Below are positions 21,930-32,083 of a stretch of DNA of 53,873 nucleotides, one piece after another. The first letter of the stretch is position 1, and every line of letters starts with the position of its first letter. Position numbers and translations under genes: made by a program. This DNA is from Chara braunii (taxonomy: Eukaryota; Streptophyta; Charophyceae; Charales; Characeae). The notes beneath the pieces are model-generated. The model was given only the letters and a program-made list of their open reading frames with translations, was not told where the DNA came from and did not search any database. Location: positions 310,192 through 364,064 of the forward strand of contig BFEA01000498.1 of NCBI GenBank assembly GCA_003427395.1. The letters run 5' to 3'.

Positions 21930-21958
21930 GAATTTTTTTTTTTTTTTTTTTTTTTTTG
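21861..21958. repeat. Poly-T tracts
   Basis: Three T runs of 17-37 bases are separated by ACCAGC and GGAA. They could be A-tails of stacked minus-strand retroposons, or assembly-collapsed homopolymers. Confidence 0.7.
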
Positions 21959-22246
21959 AGAACAACCCGAGCGGGTGCTGGGGTTGCTGATAAGAGAAGG
22001 CACCACTAGCACTCCTGGGGAGGCTCCATCTATTGGTGGGGAGCAACACCTGCTGGAAAACGGGTCCAGCGTCCCTTGACATTGTCAAGTCTGTACCTTT
22101 TGATTGTTATAGCCTGTCCATATTCATTCATACCACATCCTTGATCCTTGGAGCCCAAGGGTCTGCATCTAAGATGAAATACAATGCAGTGCGATGCAAT
22201 GTAGTGCCGTGCTATAGAGCGCAGCAATAGAGAGCAGCAAACTAAG

Positions 22247-23200
22247 GAGAGCATATGCTAGCACATCTGATACCGTCTTGTCCATCGGTAGACTGTTCTT
22301 CTAACGTTCCAGGTGCATTCGTGGTCGTTGGATCCCATTTGTTAAGATGCGTCTGCCTTCATAGTCCCAGCTGATGTTCTCCTTGTGGGGTGTTGATGCT
22401 GCTGTCAATTGCTTCCTGTGTTTTTGTTGTGGCTTCTGTTGGCATCAATTCAGGACAATTGCTGGTCTCGGTACTGGTTTACCGATCCCACCTCTCGCCG
22501 TTTGTCCTCAGTTCCTGCCGCGTTGTTGTTGATGGTTCTGCAGTCGGTTCAGTCCTGGAGACCTCCATTGTCACCGGCAACCTGGAGTGGGGGGGTGGAG
22601 ACGGGGAGGGGGGATGAAGAGGAGGGGGAGGGGGCAGGGCGGCATGTGGAGGTGGAGGGGATAGTACCTGGTAAGTGGGGTGGGCGGGGCACATGCGGGG
22701 ATGATCTGTGACCAGCACAAAATTAGTTTGTAGATATGGGACTTCAAACTCACTGAAAGGCTTGCGTTGCCAAGTAGCTTCTGTAGCCCTCCATGGCTGC
22801 CATTGGATGTTAAGCACAAAGTCCAGTTCTGAGAAGATCATATTCGGGTCCTGCCATAGCTGGCGGTAGTTGTCAATCATGGTTTGTTTGATAGCGTAAT
22901 CTTTCTGTTCGCAGAGGTCCTGCTTAGGGGATTTCCATGCTTCTTGTGTGTGGGATCTGATGATGTCTTCTATCGCCTGCTGTGCTTGCTGTAGCCCAAA
23001 TCTATGATCTTTCCTTTCAAATGAGCATCTGGCTCTCCAGGCTAACATAAGGACTACGGGTCTAATTCTCAAAGTCGCAAAATCTGATAATGTTTTGCAG
23101 TCACACTTTCCCCCCATCCCCAGCAAAATCACAAACAGTGTAGTATTTGTCAGCGGCCTGGTGGGCTACGGGGTCCAGCAAATTGGGAGGACCTCTAGAG
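22247..23200 (-). pseudogene. Decayed coding sequence of unknown family
   Basis: The minus strand is open for 217 codons (22479-23132). In the same frame, past a TAA and a TGA, it stays hydrophilic and coding-like to 22247. Upstream, another frame (AHQAADKYYTVCDFAGDGGK) joins it after a shift. A charged, Gln-rich helical-looking part (QQAQQAIEDIIRSHTQEAWK) is followed by FSELDFVLNIQWQPWRATEA, then a Pro-rich stretch (QVLSPPPPHAALPPPPPLH) and a Thr/Glu-rich tail. I recognise no family. A transposon-encoded protein is plausible from its setting. Confidence 0.4.
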
Positions 23201-23204
23201 GTCC

Positions 23205-23288
23205 TTTCAAAATCGCATTTGATTTTCATAAAAAAATTGCATTTGATTTTTGTTAAAAAAAAATGCATTTGATTTTCGTAAAACAAAA
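23205..23288. repeat. Short tandem GCATTTGATTTTCRTWAAA repeat
   Basis: Three imperfect copies of a unit of about 33 bases, each with GCATTTGATTTT followed by an A run. Confidence 0.7.
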
Positions 23289-23429
23289 CAAAAAAAAAAA
23301 CCTCCACAGGCCAGAAACGCAACTTCGTGCCTACTACAGTCCAAAATTGCTATGTTCGGTTGCCAGCGGGGGCCAGGACCCACATGCGCCGTGTAGTTTA
23401 CTTGGACGGCAGCGGGTGGCGTCGCGGGC

Positions 23430-23869
23430 CTACGTATCCCCAGCGGCCGCGGTCGCCGGGGACATAACCGCGGCCAGCGGCCGAGGCTGCAGGGCCGCGG
23501 TCATGACCGCAGCGGCTGCGGCCGAAAAAGGCCCGCTGTGGCCAAGGGGAGGGGGGTCCTGCCAGTAGAGGTCGGGATTCCGACACCTCCACCAGGGCCC
23601 CACCGTCCCCATTGAAAAAAGAAAGAAAAAACAAGAAATGGGGGGGTCTATTTTGGGGGGAGGGGGAGGAATAATGGCCCCCTTTTTTTTTTTTTCACTT
23701 TTCTTTTTTTGCGTTTGATTGAAAGATCACAGTTTGTTATTGTACTTTTTTTTTTTTTTTTGATTGATTGATTGATTGACAGGTTGATTGATTAATTGAC
23801 TGATTGATTGATTGGTGGGGGAGGGGTTGGCCCCCCCGTCGGCACACACACACACACACACACGATTGG

Positions 23870-23906
<37 letters not shown>

Positions 23907-23965
23907 GTGGGAGGGGTCGCCCTTCCCCCCTGCACACACACACACACACACACTCTTACATTTGT
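23430..23965. mobile_element. Candidate hAT-like element, left part
   Basis: CTACGTATCCC at 23430 resembles the CTATGTAACC/CTATATGTC ends of the three hAT-like elements at 44-54 kb. It is followed by an array of CCGCGGTC/GACCGCGG motifs in both orientations. Further in are two modules of (CA)n, a G/C-rich linker and (GATT)n, the same compound modules that occur inside the element at 45940-47279. I cannot find the right end or the target duplication, so the extent is uncertain. Confidence 0.4.
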
Positions 23966-24400
23966 TCTTTTCCCAAATAATGGGGGATCACTCCCTAAAA
24001 CGACCGGAGACAAAAAAAGACTTTTGAAATAAACCTTTTAAAAAAAAATAATAATAATTTTTTATTTTTTTTATTTTTTACATATATATATATATGTATA
24101 TATTATATATCGTCACAAACAGAACTGCCCGGTAAACCGTAGGCAGAGAGAGAGAAGAGGACAACAAACGAGGGGCTGTGAATATATATATCTTTCCTTA
24201 TTGTCTGCATATGCTATATACATGTATGTCTAAAAAATTATTTTCACGCGTATATATTCTTATGTTTATGATTCTATTTTCTTTCATAAAGATAAAATAA
24301 AAAAATAAAAAATAAAAAATATAATATATATATATATATATATATATTTATATTTTTTTTTTTTGGCTTTTTACAAAATAAAACGGTGCAGAAGCGTATA
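23966..24400. repeat. AT-rich, TA-repeat-containing DNA
   Basis: A-rich and T-rich runs with (TA)n stretches near 24080-24110 and 24318-24346. There is no coding capacity. Confidence 0.7.
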
Positions 24401-25935
24401 TACGCCGAATTGGGAATTCCGATAATATTGCAATGGGCTGGCCAGTAGCCCATAAAACAGGATTAGTAAATGGGAACACTGTGCAGGGGTAGCATGATGT
24501 GCTTCGTTAATCCACAAAAGGAGTATTTCAAAGCAGTTTACAGCTTTGGTACCCGGCCAACTGCCCCCCCAAATGGAGATACTTACCTGATCTCCCAGGA
24601 ATAGCGTATTGGTACCCCTCCCAAGGCCGCCCCCACCCGCTTTCTTATAATCAAGATAGGGTAAAATAGGAGGAAACGAAAAGTCAAGAATTGAGATATT
24701 TCTAGGTATTTAACGGACGTCTATACTCTAGAGTAGCCCTCTCGATTCAGCGCGTCTTTGTGTGCGCGGTGCCCTGGTTCGGCGATCTTCGTTTAACCTG
24801 GGTATGGGTGACACCGGGGTGTTGTTACTAGCGACGAGGTCGCTCTGTATCGTTGCTGCCTACCTCTGGAGGAGCCCTCCATCTCTCCCGAAGCTATGTT
24901 CTGCCCTGCTTGAGTGTACTAGGTGCAAGCGCTATTGCTATCGTGGCATCTTCTGGCTATGGTGGCGGAGTATTAACGGGATTGTGGGCAATAGGTGTTT
25001 ACGCACTGCATGCGTAGTAAATGCCTTTCAGCCATGGGCGATGCGGCATCTTCCTCGAACGTGGTAAAAAACCTTCGCACACCACCCCTCATACCCACAT
25101 GTTTACTCCCTTCCTGCATCTCTCTCTATCCACGGCTTGAAAGAAAGTCCTGGCCGTTTCAACACGATAACTGAGGGTACAATCTCCCCTGATGAACCAA
25201 TTTTTGTAGGGATTGGTGAAAAAGCTTTAGGGAACTACAAAATACCCTAATGTTTCGTCGACATTGAAGAGTCGTTCAGTTGAATTAGGTCCTTCTTTAT
25301 TGTGGTTTTGTTTTTAGTAAATGAGTTCTTGATGTTACCTGACCTATGCTCGTCTTGTTCTTGTTTTTGTTTTGTTTTTTGTTTTTATTTTTTTTCCTCC
25401 GTCTTGTTACAATGTTGATTGTGTGTCTGAGATGTGACCAAGGATTTGATGCGTGCCTGAAAAGCGTGTTTAAGAGTCTTCAAGATGGAAACAGCGTTCG
25501 TCGCGATTGTGTCGATCTTCGCTGTTTTTCTGGCGTTACTGGCGTTCCTCGCGGTTATGGAGCTTTCTGCACATCACATGCATGGTTGTGGGGCCTGCTA
25601 CGCAAGCAGTAATTCGTCGGAAAAAAGTCCGCTGCAGAAATTCTGCCCTAGGGGATAAAATAATGGATGGGATTGTGGGTATCGTGCTGCTCTTATTCGG
25701 CGTTGTTAATACATGCCTATGCTCATTCATGATGGTTGGGTTCCAGGAGTATGCAGAGACTTGGGTGATGGATGACCGGGTCTGCCTAAAAGGGGACATG
25801 CCTGTACCAGTGATCTTAGCTATCTGGGTAGTACTGTTGGCTTGAGTTATTGGTGCCATCGCTCTCTACAGGGTGCTTAGATCCTCCACTTTTTTGTTGT
25901 TGAATGTCCACCCAGCACATTATGGGACGCCGGGA
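24401..25935 (+). other. Possible multi-exon small membrane protein gene or remnant
   Basis: Three plus-strand frames are strongly hydrophobic and spaced like exons. The first, near 24900-25015, contains SVLGASAIAIVASSGYGGGV. The second starts at an ATG near 25484 with AFVAIVSIFAVFLALLAFLA and a Cys/His loop (HHMHGCGACYASS). The third, an ATG near 25664, contains GIVGIVLLLFGVVNTCLCSF, then a charged loop and VPVILAIWVVLLA before a TGA, after which the frame stays hydrophobic. Together they would give a protein with about four membrane segments. Splice sites were not established, and the TGA may mean decay. I do not recognise a family. Confidence 0.3.
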
Positions 25936-27040
25936 TGAATGCTTGCCTTGCGATAATCAGTGTTTTATGGTATACCTGTAGGCGATATCGTTTTTTCGCA
26001 ATGCAGGTAATGATAGTCTGGTGCTGATGCAACCTGGTCATGTGGATAAGTGGCGCTTTGTTTCAGGGCATGTGACCCCTGGGTCTTGGGCATGATGTAT
26101 GCGCTGTGCTTGGATCTGACGTGATGTCTCTTTGAATTTTGCAGTCGATTGGCTTTGATGCGGCATGAGGAAGGAGGGTATATGGAGAATGGGTTTGATG
26201 GGCAGCTTAGTTCTTCTTCTCACACAATGGGTGGCGTGCCGAACGAAGGGCAATCTCGATCAGACTCAATAAGGTGTTTTAGGGGAGGTATTTTGTATGG
26301 GTAATTAGTGTGTTGGATGTATGGGGTGTACTCCCCGATGGTCAAGGACATTTGTGGATAATAATTCAATTGTGACTGAGCAGGATACGAAGCATATGGT
26401 TTGAATTGGGAAATATTTAGGGTGGGATAGATTCTGATTTTGGAAGAGGCTGTTATAATCGGGGTTGAACGGGGTGTACGATTGGACGAGGATAAAAGTA
26501 AAAAGCTCTTATGTCTCTTCAAAAGTGAAAGCAACTCGTACAGCCCTTTGAGTATTTTTGGGTTTCTGAGCGTCTGTAATCTGTTTGTGTAAGTTGTATG
26601 ATTTTCACAGTATAAGTGCGCGACATATATGTGGGATATTTTGAATATCAGTCCCGGTCAAATGGTGGTTTGTTAATTTATCCTCTCCTGAAGGTTTTAA
26701 CTGCTCTCCCTTATCATGATTTGCTTATCGTCCTAATACATGTGCCATCATAGTATCACCTACAACCCCCTTTATCTCTTCTTTATCTCAGGTGCGATGC
26801 CCTTCCTCGCCGTAAAATCATAACCATCAAGTTCTGCTCGGTTCTTTCTATTGAGTCATGCACACACAACACAATTAAAAATATCGGATATGTGAGCTTA
26901 TTCGAGACAACCCCTGGGCAATTAGTTTCGTATATCCTTAGGACCATTGCTCATGGATCTCCATAGGTTAAGAAAGGCGTTGTGTTCATTGTTGTTTGCT
27001 ACGCTGCTAACAGCATTGTAGCTTCCTATTCTTGCAAAAC
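25936..27040. other. No recognisable gene
   Basis: Moderately AT-rich sequence with short ORFs on the minus strand (71 and 104 codons) that lack motifs. Confidence 0.4.
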
Positions 27041-27046
27041 ACACAT

Positions 27047-27104
<58 letters not shown>

Positions 27105-28119
27105 ATGCCCGCACACACACACATACACACACACACACNNNNNNNNNNNNNNNNNNNNNNNNNNNNNNNNNNNNNNNNNNNNNNNNNNNNNNNNNNNNNN
27201 NNNNNNNNNNNNNNNNNNNNNNNNNNNNNNNNNNNNNNNNNNNNNNNNNNNNNNNNNNNNNNNNNNNNNNNNNNNNNNNNNNNNNNNNNNNNNNNNNNNN
27301 NNNNNNNNNNNNNNNNNNNNNNNNNNNNNNNNNNNNNNNNNNNNNNNNNNNNNNNNNNNNNNNNNNNNNNNNNNNNNNNNNNNNNNNNNNNNNNNNNNNN
27401 NNNNNNNNNNNNNNNNNNNNNNNNNNNNNNNNNNNNNNNNNNNNNNNNNNNNNNNNNNNNNNNNNNNNNNNNNNNNNNNNNNNNNNNNNNNNNNNNNNNN
27501 NNNNNNNNNNNNNNNNNNNNNNNNNNNNNNNNNNNNNNNNNNNNNNNNNNNNNNNNNNNNNNNNNNNNNNNNNNNNNNNNNNNNNNNNNNNNNNNNNNNN
27601 NNNNNNNNNNNNNNNNNNNNNNNNNNNNNNNNNNNNNNNNNNNNNNNNNNNNNNNNNNNNNNNNNNNNNNNNNNNNNNNNNNNNNNNNNNNNNNNNNNNN
27701 NNNNNNNNNNNNNNNNNNNNNNNNNNNNNNNNNNNNNNNNNNNNNNNNNNNNNNNNNNNNNNNNNNNNNNNNNNNNNNNNNNNNNNNNNNNNNNNNNNNN
27801 NNNNNNNNNNNNNNNNNNNNNNNNNNNNNNNNNNNNNNNNNNNNNNNNNNNNNNNNNNNNNNNNNNNNNNNNNNNNNNNNNNNNNNNNNNNNNNNNNNNN
27901 NNNNNNNNNNNNNNNNNNNNNNNNNNNNNNNNNNNNNNNNNNNNNNNNNNNNNNNNNNNNNNNNNNNNNNNNNNNNNNNNNNNNNNNNNNNNNNNNNNNN
28001 NNNNNNNNNNNNNNNNNNNNNNNNNNNNNNNNNNNNNNNNNNNNNNNNNNNNNNNNNNNNNNNNNNNNNNNNNNNNNNNNNNNNNNNNNNNNNNNNNNNN
28101 NNNNNNNTCTCTCTCTCTT

Positions 28120-28188
<69 letters not shown>
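27041..28188. repeat. Microsatellite flanking an assembly gap
   Basis: (CA)n with a short GC stretch runs into 969 N (27139-28107). On the other side is (TC)n followed by (TG)n to about 28188. The gap is therefore inside, or bounded by, dinucleotide repeats. ORFs drawn through the N block are meaningless. Confidence 0.95.
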
Positions 28189-28189
<1 letters not shown>

Positions 28190-28315
28190 TTACATTCTGT
28201 GCTATAAATCAGCTGTGGAGCCTGCGGGCTCTGCGGACCGCGAATTCTAGTGCAGGGGCTACGTGATCTGCTCCCACAGACAACAATAAACGAGTATCTA
28301 CAAAGAGCGAGTATG

Positions 28316-28646
28316 TACGAAGAGCTGCATAGTGTTCGCTAGCTAACTTCAAGAAGAAAATGTTCTACGCGGAGTTTACGGAAGACTGGTGACTGCAAGT
28401 AAATATCATCCTCGGTGTTACCGTCTGATAAAAGTGGTTATAGCCAAACTACGGACTGGTTGTTTATTCAACACTGTGCCTACGAAGAGCTGCATAGATT
28501 TTTCCCTAGCTAACTTCAAGAAGAAATTGTTCTACGCGGATTTTACGGAAGTCTGGTGACTGCAAGTAAATATCACCCTCGGTGCTACCGTCTGATAAAA
28601 GTGGTTATAGCCAAACTACGGAGCAATTCTTTATTCAACACTGTGC
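28316..28646. repeat. Tandem duplication with a 165-base period
   Basis: Two adjacent units start with TACGAAGAGCTGCATAG (28316 and 28481) and end with TTATTCAACACTGTGC. They differ at scattered positions. No reading frame is conserved. Confidence 0.8.
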
Positions 28647-28819
28647 TCGCCCTAGGCTACCAGAAATTCACAAAGCAGCACATGACAAAAATCAGTTTAT
28701 CTATTGCACGTGGACCGTCTCCGCTACAGTTACGTCGGAGCTAAATGGAGTTTTCCCTGCACTTGCCTCGGTGGAAGTCTATCTACTTAGATGGAAGGCG
28801 ACAAATAAAGCACGACGGT

Positions 28820-28914
28820 CTTCACCGAAATACAACGTACTGTCATTACTGCCGTATCTAGACTCCAGATACAGTTATGATAACCGTATGTTTTATTTGG
28901 GTGAAGAAAGGTAG
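28820..28914. mobile_element. Miniature inverted-repeat element, ATACAACGTACAGT family, copy 2
   Basis: The left arm is CTTCACCGAAATACAACGTA and the right arm, reverse complemented, is CTTCACCCAAATAAAACATA. Both continue into a GT-AT-A(C/T)TG stretch that matches the 19066-19188 element. The unit is about 95 bases and non-coding. Confidence 0.6.
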
Positions 28915-29010
28915 GAGACGCAACGCTACAACCAAATGCGATCGCGGACAAGGGAGAGGACAACATCGGGGGGGAGACGAAAGCGAGGGATAGAAGATCA
29001 ATCCGTTCTA

Positions 29011-30675
29011 CTACGGAGTCTGGGCGAGAGGCGACGTGGATTGAAGTGATGGGAGTTCTCTATGAGGTGTCAGCCTATCAGGTCCAGATGACGAGAGCGG
29101 ACGTAAGGCAAGTTTCAGGATGACTCCATCGGGCTTTGATGCTACATACAAGTGTTTGTCATCCGGACTGATGGCCAATCCCCAGAGGCCATGTCCCAGC
29201 TTTCTGGCCACGATTTGATAAGACACAGGAGTGCCACATGGGGAGTCAAGCGTGATGAGGTGCAATTTGCCTAGGAAGTCTGTGAAGAAGACATGACGAC
29301 CGTCCGATGTGACAAACGATCTCTCCCAGAAAATCGCTGTCATCGAGTACCACGGGGATGGCAGCGCCCTCTCCCGTGAGAGGGCTCAGCTTGCGAGAGG
29401 CCATGTCAAGTGCCCACACTTGCGCTATGTCATCATCCAAGACGTACAGGCATCTCCCATCCCTTGTTATACTGTAAGGGCCAAAAAGCGGACTACTGAA
29501 GCTCCCAGGAGGGAACGTCAGAAACGAACTGGCGTTCAGAGAGAGCGGGAGAGGAGCGGAGCCGTTGACCGGAGTTACGAGGACGCGCGGCGGGTCTTGC
29601 TTATCTGCTATGTACATCTTCGTGTGGTTCTCGCCGAAGGCCAAGCCGTAGATTGACGCCGCGTTGATAGGGATGGACGTGTGAACGCTAGTCAGGACGT
29701 CCAGGGAGACGATCCACGACGTCTCGGTTGGATCGGAGGGAAAGGCGCCTACGACCAGATGCCTCTCGTCAGCCGATAAAGCTGCAGTATACAAGTTGAC
29801 CATCGAGTCTTCGTCTATGAGATCTCCGGTGATTGGTGGGAATGCTGGGGAGGGACCCGACAGAGTGGAGAGGTTCCACGCGTAACTAAGGACACTGACC
29901 GCGGCGATCTCGGGCTGAGCTGAGGGAGAGACGGCGCCCATTCCGGTGTCGGTCTCCGACTCAACTGAAGGAGAGACGCCGCCCATGCTGCTTACCACCT
30001 TCGGCTGAGCTGAAGGAGAAACGTCGCCCATGCCGCTGCCGAAACTCACCCTCATGATTGAATCTAGACTGGGGCTGCCGTCAATGGTGTCGTGGACCAT
30101 GTAATACAGATCAGACGAGCCCGGACGAACCACAATGTTATGGATATTCGGTTGACACTCGGATCAATTGGCGCCAGAGCAAGAAGGACAGCAGACACTG
30201 GATGCACGATCAGAGTGGTGCAAGATGCTATCACCTAGCTGTTCAAGATCGTGACACAAGCAGAGGCCGACCCCGCAGAACGGGGCGCAGGAGCCACAGC
30301 CTGCAGGGACCTCTTCTTGGACAACTGGACGGCAGAGAACGAGGGCGTTCCCAGAGGACGTCCCTCGGCAACGGTGATCAACCCTGCCCCTCTTCCACCG
30401 CACAGTCTTTCCTCCAATCTGCAGCACAGAGCCACCATCACCAGGGCTAGAAGCAACCTCCCGAGCGTCTGGCCAAACAGACGAGACGCGCCGAGCGTCG
30501 TGGAACCGGGAACTGCTGCGCAGCCCCGACCCGTGAGCATACCAAAACCACCCTTACCTTCCGACTCTCTCGGCTCTCCACCTTCGGAAGAATAGCGCCT
30601 GAGTCGGAGCCCATCTACATCTACTGCAACTCCAATCCATCTACCCGCATCCTTGCCGCTGCCCAGACTCCCCAT
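29011..30675 (-). pseudogene. Broken paralogue of the beta-propeller gene
   Basis: The minus strand aligns in order with the 14971-16461 protein. It keeps the N-terminal start context, the same hydrophobic anchor (LGRLLLALVMVALCC), the GAGLITVAEGRPL segment, and blades AALSADERHLVVGAF, GLAFGENHTKMYIADKQDPP, SITRDGRCLYVLDD and GLAISPDDKHLYVA. It carries a TAG at 30233-30235 where the intact copy has Ser, a frameshift near 30160 and a one-base T insertion near 29305. A spacer with three PSAQP/SVES-type repeats is expanded relative to the intact copy. The intact copy has no introns, so these lesions are not splice sites. Sequencing error could explain single lesions, but three argue for a pseudogene. 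Confidence 0.85.
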
Positions 30676-30776
30676 TGTCGCACCTCGATGGCGAGCCAGC
30701 AACTCCGAACAAACGAGAACCGCGCTACGACAGACTCGCTCGGTGGTGCCTCCCCAGTGAAATCTCAGGTGCCTCG

Positions 30777-30852
30777 CCAATGCCCGTTCCCAATGTACGA
30801 CTCCACTCGCTCGATGCTACGTCTCTCACACCCCACCGGCTCTCACTCCTAT

Positions 30853-30896
<44 letters not shown>

Positions 30897-30984
30897 AGGT
30901 TCCTCGGCAATCCCCGTCCCGAATGTACAACTCCACTCGCTCGATGCTACGTCTTTCACACCCCACCGGCTCTCACTTATATCC

Positions 30985-31012
<28 letters not shown>
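30777..31012. repeat. Duplicated upstream segment with (TC)n(CA)n and (TG)n runs
   Basis: The block AACTCCACTCGCTCGATGCT..CACCCCACCGGCTCTCACT occurs at about 30790-30846 and again at about 30922-30977, each followed by a dinucleotide repeat. It lies just upstream of the broken propeller paralogue. Part of it (GGGAACGGGCATTGGCGA on the minus strand) is shared with the upstream region of the intact gene. Confidence 0.75.
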
Positions 31013-31015
<3 letters not shown>

Positions 31016-31499
31016 CTGCGTGTCTGCGTGTGTGCCTGCGCGTCTTGTCATGCTAGCTGTATTGCAGCTCCACGAAGAGGGAATCACTGTTCCGTCGGAA
31101 TGCCAGCGACTCTTCCCGGGGAGGGATTGACTGTGCCTGACGCTCTCGCTCTGGCTCTCATCCTGCTTTTTGCTCCCCGCCTGCTCCATGGGTTGCTGCA
31201 ACTCCACAAAGGAGCCATCCCTGTCTCCTTGCAGCCTCGCCACACAGGCTGTCGAAAGCCGAAACAGCTCTCAGAATTTTGGAAAGTCGTGCGGTCGACT
31301 GATACCACGCGTGCCGAAGGGCCGCAGCCAGGACGGCGGCGAACCGGCGATCGGCCTTCAACAGCCTTCCTGCACTGCAGTTTTGTTGTCGACTCGACCC
31401 GCCAAAACTCCTTAATTGTCGACCGGCCAAAACTCCTGATTGTAGGCATACGGGAACCCCGTAGCAGCCAGAACCGTGTTCATGAGAGAACATGCGGGG
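31013..31499. other. No gene; isolated TIR-like end
   Basis: GCCTCGCCACACAGGCTGTC at about 31229 followed by GAAA resembles the left end of the ATGTCGAAA elements, but no matching right end is seen. A short direct repeat (CGCCAAAACTCCTTAATT / CGGCCAAAACTCCTGATT) lies at about 31397-31440. Confidence 0.4.
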
Positions 31500-31790
31500 G
31501 CTGCTCCCGACCTGCAGGTGGGCGATACCGGCTACATGTAGGGGACAGCGGGTAGCATCAGGGACGATGCCAACTGGACCAATCCCTGTGCCTCCCCTCA
31601 GTTCCCCTCCCCTACGAACATCAGCAGACTGCTCAATGGCGATCGGGAGATCCAGTGGTCTATCTCTAGGTGGCGGGCGCCAAGCATGCCCAGGGAGGCA
31701 CATGAGCCTATGTGAAATGGGGATTGAACCCACAACCTCCTGAATGCCACTTGCGAGCCTTACCAGCTGAGTTAGGCCGCTCCACCGCTG
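31500..31790 (-). mobile_element. tRNA-derived SINE
   Basis: On the minus strand the head has the A-box-like TAACTCAGCTGGTAAGG near 31775 and the B-box-like GTGGGTTCAATCCCC near 31725, about 35 bases apart. A GC-rich body of about 200 bases follows. The head differs in sequence from the 20.6-21.7 kb units. The 3' end and target duplications are not resolved. Confidence 0.6.
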
Positions 31791-32083
31791 TTGTTTGCCT
31801 CCCTTTTTTTTTTTGTTGTTGTCTGTGCAATGAAATTCCACTCGAGAAAAAAAAAAAAAAAAAAAAGTCCACTCGGGGCCTCGGACCTCACTATTCTACC
31901 CGGTAAGTACTGGGGCCATTACCCAGCTTCGGCTTTTGCTGGAAACCGGGTCCGGCGTCCCATAGCAAATCCCACTTTCGCCAAAGCCAAGGAAGCTTGA
32001 ACTGCGTAGAGGGGCTTCCCACTGCGCACCCTTCGATCCTGAATAAAGCAACAGTGAACGAATAAAGTATCAGGGGCCATCAC
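31791..32083. other. Homopolymer tracts and a short shared repeat
   Basis: A T run at 31804-31814 and an A run at 31849-31866. GGAAACCGGGTCCGGCGTCCC-like sequence near 31940 matches GGAAAACGGGTCCAGCGTCCC-like sequence near 22056, so both places carry a piece of one repeat family. No gene is seen. Confidence 0.5.

Noticed and set aside
26982-28250. Very long plus-strand ORFs of about 390-420 codons
   Set aside because: They run through 969 N bases and dinucleotide repeats; most of the translation is undefined.
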